Shown here: one piece after another, positions 49,137 to 57,094 of the stretch
How positions within the stretch are numbered: the first letter of the stretch is position 1
Layout of the letters: the number at the start of each line of letters is the position of its first letter
Assembly (NCBI GenBank): GCA_028875335.1
Contig: JAPPEF010000220.1
Location: 1-64,000, forward strand
Length of the DNA: 64,000 nt
Source of the DNA: Gemmatimonadota bacterium
Lineage (GTDB): Bacteria; Latescibacterota; UBA2968; UBA8231
Direction: 5' to 3'
The notes under the pieces: model-generated
Told to the model about the DNA's origin: nothing
The model's input: the letters and a program-made list of their open reading frames with translations, nothing else
The model's database searches: none
Program-made: the position numbers and the translations under genes

Positions 49137-51034
49137 TACGCCACGTTGACTAGGCCGCTGTGGCGCGTGGTGCCGACATCGGCTGCGACCTCGAGGTGAT
49201 AGAGGTACATCCCCGGTGCGACCAGCCTGCCCCAATCGTCGCGCCCATCCCAGACTTGGGCAAAGCGTCCGCTCTGGTCCTCGCCAGCATAGCCCCGGCG
49301 CACCAAGCCACCTCCCAAATCATAGATGCGAAAGAAGACCGCTGCTGGCCGCGTCAGCTTGAGCAAGCTATAGGCGACCGCGAACAGATCGTTGACCCCG
49401 TCGCCGTTGGGCGTCAGCACCCGCGGCGTCGGCTCCACGTCGGCGACAAGGGCAGCGTTTGACGTGGAGAGGCGCACCGTCAAGCCCTCACCCAGTAGCA
49501 CAGGATCTACATCCGCTTCGCGTGCGTACTGGAACATCTCGTAGGGTGCCTCATCCAAGACGCGGCGCTGCTCGCCTACGCGCACATCAAAACGCGTCCC
49601 ATCGACAAAGACCTTGCCGCGAAAGAAAATGTGCACGAGGCTGCCGTCCTTTAGCACCCGCTGCCAGAGATTTACGGCAAATCCGCGTCCGGGGTCCAAG
49701 CGCAGGGTGTGCAGTGCGTGCTCGTCATCGACCTTGACGCTGTCAATGCCCTCGACCTGCGCTGCGGTCAGGACCTCGACGAAGCGGAAACCGGTGTCCG
49801 ACCGCTCGGCGAGGCGGTGCGTCTGCACGGTCGCCACAAAGGCTGTCTCCACCCCGACATCGACTAGCGGCGGGCTGATTTCAGCGTAGATTTCGCCAGC
49901 AACAGGCGGCGAAGAGTACTCGAAGACGAGTCGTTCTAACTTGATGCCCGGCTGCAAAAAGCGCACTTGGAACTGCAAGAAGCGATTCGGGCTTGGCGAG
50001 CGCACCACCCCGCCAGTGACCGTTTCCCAGCCGCTCCAGTCGGGATTGGACGCGACCGGTCCCTGGGCAATGCCTGGGAACTCGGAGGCATTTTCCCAGA
50101 CGGATCGATTGACCCGGCGTTCGTCTGGCCCTTGGGTGATGAAGTAATGCACTGGCTCGTCATCCGGGCCGGTGCGCGTCTGCACCACAATGGGCAATTC
50201 CTCCAGCGGCGCGCCGCCCTCGTGGCGCAGCCGCCCCCACACCGGCGTTCCAGTGGTGGCCAATAGCGGCACTGAGCGAAAAAACCCCGGCCGCGTCGTG
50301 CCGTCTGTGTAGAGCTCCAACTCGGCCAACTCCCAAGGCGCGTCGCCTAGGGGCTGGAAGCGCACGTAGCGCGCTTGGCGCTGGCCGCTGACTGGGAGGA
50401 CGCCCGGCCACTCGATAACCGCACGGATATTGGGCCGGGTAGTGCCAAAGAACACATAGCGTTGGAAGCGAACCTCGCCACCGAGATGTCCGGCGGCGGG
50501 ATAGTCGTTAGCTGTCAACAGGCGCTCCAAGGCATCCACCGGCTGTAGTCGGTCGCCCAGCCCCAAGTCAAAAGTCTGCGGAAAGCGGCCTATGTGCTCG
50601 GCGTCGAGGCGCGGGAACGCTCTGGTCCGCACGATAGTATAGGCCCCGCCCAAGTCGATGTAGATCGACGCTTGGCGACTCAATCCAAACTCATCGGGGT
50701 CAAAGGCCGTCCCCGGGTCGCCGTCGGCAATGGCCTGCACCGCAGTTATATCGCGGCGAAACACGGGCCACTCAACCGTCTCCTCTAGCAAGCCCACAGT
50801 AGGCTCTGTGACCGAAACCAAAATCTGTCCGCCCCGAGCGCGCGCGTTGGCCATCAGATTCTCGCCTGGCGTCACCACCCACGTCCACAGCGAATCAGGT
50901 GCCCAGTTGACGAAAGCTGCGGAATCTTGGATGGCTAAGTAAGAGTACCCTTCCCGGCCCACCACCAATTCCAACTGCGGCCAAGCCGAACCGGCGCTCA
51001 ACGCAATCGCCCATATGCAGAGACGTAATTTCAT
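49133..51034 (-). CDS. A4: secreted protein with TPNGDGVND/FlgD-like C-terminal domain
   Basis: 633 residues, start overlapping the LRR stop by 1 nt. A signal peptide ends near SAGSAWPQLE. A discoidin-like segment occurs at about 95-245 (AIADGDPGTAFDPDE, IYIDLGGAYTIVRTRAFPR, PWELAELELYTDGT). The family module LRHEGGAPLEELPIVVQTRTG, WSGWETVTGG and SPSPNRFLQFQVRF is at about 260-375. The C-terminal domain from about 535 reads RVLTPNGDGVND, FRIYDLGGGLVRRG, VWDGRDDWG, APGMYLYHLE and ends VNVAY. It seems to be the counterpart of A3. It is the last gene of surface locus 2. Confidence 0.78.
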   Translation of the reverse strand: MKLRLCIWAIALSAGSAWPQLELVVGREGYSYLAIQDSAAFVNWAPDSLWTWVVTPGENLMANARARGGQILVSVTEPTVGLLEETVEWPVFRRDITAVQAIADGDPGTAFDPDEFGLSRQASIYIDLGGAYTIVRTRAFPRLDAEHIGRFPQTFDLGLGDRLQPVDALERLLTANDYPAAGHLGGEVRFQRYVFFGTTRPNIRAVIEWPGVLPVSGQRQARYVRFQPLGDAPWELAELELYTDGTTRPGFFRSVPLLATTGTPVWGRLRHEGGAPLEELPIVVQTRTGPDDEPVHYFITQGPDERRVNRSVWENASEFPGIAQGPVASNPDWSGWETVTGGVVRSPSPNRFLQFQVRFLQPGIKLERLVFEYSSPPVAGEIYAEISPPLVDVGVETAFVATVQTHRLAERSDTGFRFVEVLTAAQVEGIDSVKVDDEHALHTLRLDPGRGFAVNLWQRVLKDGSLVHIFFRGKVFVDGTRFDVRVGEQRRVLDEAPYEMFQYAREADVDPVLLGEGLTVRLSTSNAALVADVEPTPRVLTPNGDGVNDLFAVAYSLLKLTRPAAVFFRIYDLGGGLVRRGYAGEDQSGRFAQVWDGRDDWGRLVAPGMYLYHLEVAADVGTTRHSGLVNVAY

Positions 51035-52572
51035 CAGAAGATGATATTGCGGTTGCTCTCTACAAGCACATCAATCAGGTCAATACTGGCCTCGCTGAGT
51101 GGGTTGCCCCGTAGGTCGGCCGAGAGCAGCTTCTCCAGCGTTAGCAACACAGCGATGTCCACTACCTGATTGTCCGGCAGGCGCAGGCGTCTGAGTTCGG
51201 GGAGGCCGGCCAGCGGCGAGAGATCTTCCACTAAGTTCTGGCCAAAGAACAGAGCCGTTAGATGCGGCTTGTCGGCCAGCGTACTGAGATCGCCGACCAA
51301 GTTGGCGGTAAAGTCCAAGGCTTCGAGGGAATGCAACCCGCCTAAGGGCAAAATCTCGGCCACGGCGTTGTTGGCAAATTCGAGCTGGGTGAGGGCGTAC
51401 AATTCGGCCAGCGGCGAAATATCCGCCACTCGATTGTCGGACAAGCGCAGCTTTACCAGCCGATCTAGCCCGGCCAGCGGCGACAGGTCCTCGACTGCAT
51501 TTTCTGCGAGATACAGTATCTCCAGTCGGCGGAGATTCGCCAGCGGCGACAGGTCTTGTATTTGGTTTATCTCAAGCCACAATTCGCGGAGATTGGCCAA
51601 ACCGCCCAGCGGCGAAATATCCACAATGGCATTGTTGTTGAGGTTGAGCTTCTCCAGGTTCGTCAGTCGGGATAGGGCGCTAATATCCTCGATCTTGGCC
51701 GTTGCCAATTGGAGGATATGAAGCCTGCTCAAGTCCGCCAGCGGCAACAGGCTCTCCAACTCGCCCTCCCTAATAGAGCCGCTAAAACTCAGGCTTTCTA
51801 AGTTGGTTAGATGCTCAATGCCCTCCAGCGACTTGACCGAGCTGTTGAGCATCAGACGGGTAATCGTGCGCAGTTCTATCGCGGTCAGTTCCTCGGTTGG
51901 CTTCCTGACCGCACTGCGCACCGCACGCTCTAGTTGAGCGTCTTGGAAGAAAATCCCCGGCAGGAAAAAGGTCACCTCCATCCCCCGCTCGCGCAGGGCC
52001 TCCACTTGGTCTAGGTCGAGCGGGTTGCCCGACAGCTCGACGCTGCGCAAGCGCCGGAGCTGCGCGAGCACCGAAACATCGCGGACTTGATTGCCGTCGA
52101 GGTTGAGCAGGCCCAACTGCGTCAACCGCGCCAGCGGCGCAAGGTCTTCTACTTGGTTGCCGTCGAGGTTGAGTGCTCTTAGTAGTAGGAGATTGGCCAG
52201 CGGCACAAGGTCGGCGATCTCGTTGTTGGACAGGTCGAGCACCTGTAGCCGGGTCAATCCGGCGAGCGGGTCCATATCTACTACGACATTGTCGCCCAGC
52301 ATCAGGGTATCCAAGCCACTCAGCCGCTCAATTCCCTCGAGGTCTGTGATCCCATAGCCGCCCGCGTCTAGCGCTCGCAACCTAGATAGCTCCTCGCTCT
52401 CCAAGTCCCCTTGTGGCTGTCCCAGCACCTGCCGCACCGCCCGTTCAAGCCCTGCATCCGGGAAGGTGCTGTGGTCAAAAACCGGCTCTTCGTCTGAGAT
52501 TGGGGGTTGGAGAGGCGGACGCTCGCTGGCGCAACCCAGCCACAAAAGCGCCGCCCAGAGTGCGCATCTCAT
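51034..52572 (-). CDS. Leucine-rich repeat lipoprotein, internalin-like
   Basis: 512 residues with a short lipoprotein signal (LWAALLWLGCAS, lipobox LGC near residue 14). After a proline-rich linker the protein is almost all 22-residue leucine-rich repeats of the SD22/internalin type, such as LTRLQVLDLSNNEIADLVPL, LANLRELWLEINQIQDLSPL and LPELRRLRLPDNQVVDI. Two short helical blocks (FPDAGLERAVRQVLGQP and FFQDAQLERAVRSAVRKP) divide the array into two LRR domains that look like a tandem duplication. Its role is likely protein or glycan binding at the cell surface. The start overlaps the B3 stop by 4 nt and A4 follows with a 1-nt overlap. Locus 1 has no such gene. Confidence 0.88.
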   Translation of the reverse strand: MRCALWAALLWLGCASERPPLQPPISDEEPVFDHSTFPDAGLERAVRQVLGQPQGDLESEELSRLRALDAGGYGITDLEGIERLSGLDTLMLGDNVVVDMDPLAGLTRLQVLDLSNNEIADLVPLANLLLLRALNLDGNQVEDLAPLARLTQLGLLNLDGNQVRDVSVLAQLRRLRSVELSGNPLDLDQVEALRERGMEVTFFLPGIFFQDAQLERAVRSAVRKPTEELTAIELRTITRLMLNSSVKSLEGIEHLTNLESLSFSGSIREGELESLLPLADLSRLHILQLATAKIEDISALSRLTNLEKLNLNNNAIVDISPLGGLANLRELWLEINQIQDLSPLANLRRLEILYLAENAVEDLSPLAGLDRLVKLRLSDNRVADISPLAELYALTQLEFANNAVAEILPLGGLHSLEALDFTANLVGDLSTLADKPHLTALFFGQNLVEDLSPLAGLPELRRLRLPDNQVVDIAVLLTLEKLLSADLRGNPLSEASIDLIDVLVESNRNIIF

Positions 52573-55196
52573 TGCTCGACTCCCGCGTACACGGTGAGAA
52601 ACCCCCTCGTCCGCGTCCGCGTCCCCTCGACCTCTTGGTAGCGCCGGGTCACGTCGAACCCCAGCACCGTCGTCAGCTTATAGCCCTGATAGTCGGAGAT
52701 ATTGGTCAACTGGGCGACTGTTGTCGTCTCCCAGAAGCTGTCTTCAGCCCCCGGTGGCGTTGGATCGCGCAACTGCCGGAAGTTGTGGTACTCGATCCCA
52801 GCCTCTAAGTAGCTGCTGCGCATGACCGATACGCGTCCGACGGCGAGCAGGAGTTGGCTCCACTCCTTGCGCTCGGGCTGGCTGCGGAGCACCGGAACTT
52901 CGCGGCGCAACTCGCTTTTGCCGGCCGGGCTTACGGTCAGTTTGCCTAGCTGCAGCCGGTACTCAGCCTTGTTGATCAGCCCCAGAAACGAGCCATCCTC
53001 GCGCTGCCCGCGCAACAGCAGCGCGATGCTTGGGTCGCGCTGGTGGTAGTACTGCCACTTGAACATGTTGACGAACTTAAAACCGGGCCAGCGGTCGAAG
53101 TCAAAACCCAGCCAAGTGGTATTGACCACTGTGTTCTGCGCCGGCAGCACGTCTGGGGTCGGCACCAGTTCGCCTCGGGTATTGGGCAATTGCGTCCACT
53201 GCACGAGGTGATCGAAGATATCGTCTTCGACGCGGCGCAGGTCCTGAAAAACCCGTGCCCGCCCCCAGTTAGTAAAGTAGTGGTCCCCGGCCAGCATCAG
53301 GTAATCGGCGTGAGCGCGGCGGTCGTCAGAGCGCTGTGCGAGCCGCTGGCGGCCCGCAGTCACCCGCAGGTCGGCATGTAGAAAGGCCCCGACGTACAGA
53401 TTGTAACCCTTGCGGTCGCGCTTGTAGGGTAGATCGGCCTCTTCGTCATTTTCAAAGCGGTCAATCCAGCCGTTGTGATTTTGGTCGATGCCGTAGAGGA
53501 ACTCCGGCCGGTCGGTGTGAAAGCGCAGGAAAGGCTCCTCGTAGTCGGGCACTCGGTTGGGGCTTGAAGGAGTGTCGTTTTGGTTGAAGTCGGAGATCAG
53601 GTCGTTGTTCTCGTCCCAGCCGGGAAAGATCTGGCGGTCCCTCGGCGACCCCTGCCGCGCCCAGTCGGGAAAGCGATCCTGGTCGTCGTTGTCTTCGACG
53701 AATTCAAAGAAGCGCAACGGGTTCGCGTAATCGACGATCCCGTTGCGATCGACGACCTGAAACCCTGTCTGGTAATTGGGGGCCATGTCGAAGGCCTCCA
53801 ACAGCGCGAAGTAGGGATAGTCGGTCTTGGAGACATTGAGCATCCAGGCCTCGGACTCGCTGCTGGCAACGTGGTGCTTTTCAAGGTTGGGGTTGGGGTA
53901 TTGCCGGTATTGGTGGTTGGCGGCGACTTCAAAGTAGGTGTTGAAGCCCTCTAGATCGGTCAACTCAAAGGTGAAGCCGGCGATCTGATTGGCGGTGGGT
54001 AGCCCGTAATCGAGGGCCAACACCCGCTGGTTGGACGAATCCTTGACATTGCCCAACGCCCGCGCCACTGGCACCGCCACGATCCGCTCCCGAAAGTCGG
54101 TCTGGCGATCAGAGGCCATCTCGACCAGATAGTCGTTGGCCAAGACCAACTCTACCTGCACCCGCTGGATCTCGCTGGGAGGCGGCCCGGCGTAGGAGCG
54201 GTCCTCGAAATCGTAGCGCAGGCGGATTTCCTCGCGCCCGTCGGCGGCGAGAAAACCTCGGCGCTGGAACCCGCCCTCCACTAGTGGCCGAAAGCCGATC
54301 TCCGAGCCTCGCGTGCGCTTGCCCTCTAGGTCCCAGATGACGATGTCTTGCGCGAAGAGTGCGCCACCAGCCTCGCCGTCTTCGGGCGAATCGTCCTTAA
54401 TGACTACTTCGATAAAACTGACGTTGGTCAAGTTCTGGGCACCAGTGAGGTTGCCCTTGAGGATATTGCCGTTGAATATCTCGGTTTGAGTCTGCACGTG
54501 GTGTGCGTTGAGATAGGTCCCACCGACCTTGACGAAGTCGCCGACCTGCACCTCCAGCCGGCTGCCGACCAAGCTGGTGTTGTTGGTCTTTTCCGAGGTC
54601 CCTATCGGCGAGCCAGTCTCGTCGATCAGGCTGTTGAGCCGCGACAGCAGCATGGTGAGCGCGTATTTGTCGGAGAGGAGATCCCACTGGATGCCGTTGA
54701 AGCGCGGCTTGGAGAAGGTCATCGGCGTCAGGGTGGTGCGGATCTGGCTGCCAATGGTGATGGCGTAGTGGTATTGCCCTTTGTGGTCCGAGGCGATCAG
54801 TAGCTGGTTGAACCAACTGGCGAAGCGCCTGTCCTGGGCCAAAGTCGAACCAAAGGGCTGGGGGTTTTGCTGCCGCCAGTCGAAGATCGGCCAGCCTCGG
54901 GTCAGATAGTTGCCGTACACATCGTAGATATAGCTGCCTTCGAGCGAGGTGGAGACGTAGCGCTGGTACAAGTTGCGCGCGTAATTGGAGTACTCCCATT
55001 GCTTCCAGCGGTATTCGGTGTACAGCTCCTGCGGGATGTACCACTTGCGCACGGCCGGATCGAGCGCGTCGAAGAGCACGCCAGGCCCACGCGGTTCAAA
55101 AGAGACTTTGCCGCCGCGTTTGACAGTGCCGAGGCGGGCACCGTAGTCTTGGGCAGCGAGGGGCAGGGGGAGCAGCAGGAGCACCCATAATTTCAC
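52569..55196 (-). CDS. B3: large surface protein with Ca-binding-like repeats, probable outer-membrane barrel
   Basis: 875 residues from GTG 55196, chosen because AAGG precedes it and a signal peptide (KLWVLLLLPLPLAAQD) follows; a longer reading to 55328 lies inside A5. The B signature is complete: LDPAVRKWYIPQELY, YSNYARNLYQRYV and YGNYLTRGW. The metal-loop block reads NDDQDRFPDWA, DENNDLISDFNQND, DQNHNGWIDRFENDEE and DLPYKRDRKGYNLYVG. The C-terminal part has INKAEYRLQLGKLT, AGKSELRREVPVLR and ends FLTVYAGVEQ. It is closest in plan to B1/B2 but diverged. Starts 11 nt after the A5 stop. Confidence 0.77.
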   Translation of the reverse strand: MKLWVLLLLPLPLAAQDYGARLGTVKRGGKVSFEPRGPGVLFDALDPAVRKWYIPQELYTEYRWKQWEYSNYARNLYQRYVSTSLEGSYIYDVYGNYLTRGWPIFDWRQQNPQPFGSTLAQDRRFASWFNQLLIASDHKGQYHYAITIGSQIRTTLTPMTFSKPRFNGIQWDLLSDKYALTMLLSRLNSLIDETGSPIGTSEKTNNTSLVGSRLEVQVGDFVKVGGTYLNAHHVQTQTEIFNGNILKGNLTGAQNLTNVSFIEVVIKDDSPEDGEAGGALFAQDIVIWDLEGKRTRGSEIGFRPLVEGGFQRRGFLAADGREEIRLRYDFEDRSYAGPPPSEIQRVQVELVLANDYLVEMASDRQTDFRERIVAVPVARALGNVKDSSNQRVLALDYGLPTANQIAGFTFELTDLEGFNTYFEVAANHQYRQYPNPNLEKHHVASSESEAWMLNVSKTDYPYFALLEAFDMAPNYQTGFQVVDRNGIVDYANPLRFFEFVEDNDDQDRFPDWARQGSPRDRQIFPGWDENNDLISDFNQNDTPSSPNRVPDYEEPFLRFHTDRPEFLYGIDQNHNGWIDRFENDEEADLPYKRDRKGYNLYVGAFLHADLRVTAGRQRLAQRSDDRRAHADYLMLAGDHYFTNWGRARVFQDLRRVEDDIFDHLVQWTQLPNTRGELVPTPDVLPAQNTVVNTTWLGFDFDRWPGFKFVNMFKWQYYHQRDPSIALLLRGQREDGSFLGLINKAEYRLQLGKLTVSPAGKSELRREVPVLRSQPERKEWSQLLLAVGRVSVMRSSYLEAGIEYHNFRQLRDPTPPGAEDSFWETTTVAQLTNISDYQGYKLTTVLGFDVTRRYQEVEGTRTRTRGFLTVYAGVEQ

Positions 55197-55207
55197 GATG
55201 GACCTTA

Positions 55208-57094
55208 TCAATGCGCCACCCCTACCGTCCCAGTGTGCACCTCTGCAAACGCATCCGACTGCACCCGCAACGCCCAAATATACGTCCCCGGCAACGCAGT
55301 TTTCCCGTTCGCTAGCCGTCCATCCCACTGTACCTCTACCGGCCCGATTCCCCGCTCCGCGACAAACAACTCATGTATCAATCGCCCCGATAGATCAAAC
55401 AAGGCCAAGCGCACCGGCGCGGGTCGCGTTAGCTGCAATACGTTGAAAAACACGTTGAGATGATCGTTGACCCCGTCGCCGTTGGGCGTAAAAATGCGCG
55501 ACTCGAACGCGATCTCGCCGACTAACTTGCCGATCTGCGCCTTGGGAATCGCCACCGAGAGGTTTGATAGCTCGGGAAAATCTCCCGGCCCGAAATCCGT
55601 CGCCTCCCCCGGCTCCAACCGCTGCGGCACAGCATCCGCGTGGCTGTTGTAAACGCGGCCCGAAAAGGTGGTGCCGAAGCGAAAAATCGGCAGGTCGAAC
55701 GTGAATTCCAGCACTGCTCCGTCGTGGCGGATGAGGGGAAAACTGAGACCGAAGCTGTCGTCGCGAATAAAATCCACCGCAAAGTCGAGCGGCTGCCCGT
55801 CGAGTGTTACCTCGCGCACCGCCGCGATTGGTACATTGACATCGACTTCCAACCGGTCAAAACCGCGCACCTCTCCCGTGGAGCGCAGCCGCACCGCGTA
55901 GCGAAAGGTCGCCGGCTTTTCCGCCTCGGCTAGCCGCGGAAAGACTTCGGCGTGCAGCGAGTCCGCCAGCGGCGGCTGTAGGTAGTCAAAGCGCAACTCG
56001 TCAACTTGGCGCGCCTCAAAGAGACCCGCCGCAAACTCGAAGCGGAACTGGATATAGCGGCGTGGAGTTGGTGCCCTCACCAGTTCGTCCATCCGCACCA
56101 CAAACCACGGGCTCCAGTGCTCGGTGTCGTCGCGGATGCCACCGCGATCGACTAGCAATAGCGAATCGACGTAGGTCTCGCGGCTGACCTCGCGGAGAGC
56201 GCGAAGGCTGTCGGCATCGAAAAACCACTCGCGATAGATCAGCGGCGTGGGATCGGTACCCGTCCGCACCCGCACCTCCAAGTCCGAAAAATCCGCATGG
56301 CCAACCACGTCTTCAATCCACTCGACAAAGCCTATTGTGGCCCGGTCGCCTAAGTCGATGATATTGGACAGATAGAGGCCCTGCTGCAGAAAGCCCGTGC
56401 CATAGACTTCGACCTCGTCAATTTCAAAGGGCACGTCGGCCAGCGATTTGATCTTGACGAAGCGCACGTATTGCGGCGGAATGGCTACATCGACGACCGG
56501 CTCCTCGTTTTGCGCCTCGCGCTCGATCAGCACATCGGGCTGGCCGGAGGGGAACTGATTGAGCCACAGTTCGTAGCCGCGCAGAAAGTCATTGTGGAAC
56601 GGCGTCGCCGGCGTCGCCACCACGGTGTTGCGCGGATAGAACTGCACCCGCCGCACCCCCACCGGTACCCCAAAGTCGAGGATCACCCAAATGCCCCTCG
56701 TTGCCACCCTTGGTTCGAAAATTGTCGGTTTGCGCTCGAAGGCTACTTCGTGATCGCCGTTGACTGTGCCTATAAGCTGGCGCTCGTGCCCCCGACCGGA
56801 GTTCGGCGCTCGAATCGAACCGAACTCTAGGACCCGCGCGGCGATATTGACCTCTTCGTCGAAGTACAGCGGTCCAATCCAACCCGGCCGGTAGTCAAAG
56901 TCGATGGTCGCCCCCGGTGTGTTAGTCAGCTCAATCTGACCGAGTTGGGCATTAAGTACATGTTCGGGTTTGAGACCATCGCCGCCGACTTGCCAAGCGG
57001 AGGTGCCTTGGTCTCCCAGCACGTAAGTCTGCGCCGGCTGGCCGAAGAGACCCCCTGGCAACACGAGCACCGCGACCCCCAGCCAGCCCCTCAT
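55208..57094 (-). CDS. A5: secreted protein with TPNGDGVND/FlgD-like C-terminal domain
   Basis: 628 residues from ATG 57094, overlapping the B4 stop in ATGA; a longer reading to 57298 lies inside B4. A signal peptide (GWLGVAVLVLPGGLFGQPAQ) is present. A discoidin-like segment occurs near residues 125-225 (VILDFGVPVGVRRVQFYPRN, VRFVKIKSLADVPFEIDEVE). The module VEWIEDVVGHADF, VRVRTGTDP, WSPWFVVRMD and APTPRRYIQFRFEF follows. The C-terminal domain from about 530 has RIFTPNGDGVND, LALFDLSGRLIHEL, QWDGRLANG, LPGTYIWALR and ends VGVAH, the one A protein not ending in AY. It pairs with A2. Function unknown. Confidence 0.77.
   Translation of the reverse strand: MRGWLGVAVLVLPGGLFGQPAQTYVLGDQGTSAWQVGGDGLKPEHVLNAQLGQIELTNTPGATIDFDYRPGWIGPLYFDEEVNIAARVLEFGSIRAPNSGRGHERQLIGTVNGDHEVAFERKPTIFEPRVATRGIWVILDFGVPVGVRRVQFYPRNTVVATPATPFHNDFLRGYELWLNQFPSGQPDVLIEREAQNEEPVVDVAIPPQYVRFVKIKSLADVPFEIDEVEVYGTGFLQQGLYLSNIIDLGDRATIGFVEWIEDVVGHADFSDLEVRVRTGTDPTPLIYREWFFDADSLRALREVSRETYVDSLLLVDRGGIRDDTEHWSPWFVVRMDELVRAPTPRRYIQFRFEFAAGLFEARQVDELRFDYLQPPLADSLHAEVFPRLAEAEKPATFRYAVRLRSTGEVRGFDRLEVDVNVPIAAVREVTLDGQPLDFAVDFIRDDSFGLSFPLIRHDGAVLEFTFDLPIFRFGTTFSGRVYNSHADAVPQRLEPGEATDFGPGDFPELSNLSVAIPKAQIGKLVGEIAFESRIFTPNGDGVNDHLNVFFNVLQLTRPAPVRLALFDLSGRLIHELFVAERGIGPVEVQWDGRLANGKTALPGTYIWALRVQSDAFAEVHTGTVGVAH

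Noticed and set aside
55197..55328. Longer B3 reading starting at 55328
   Set aside because: The extra 44 residues lie in the end of A5 and carry no signal peptide; the signal peptide starts right at GTG 55196.
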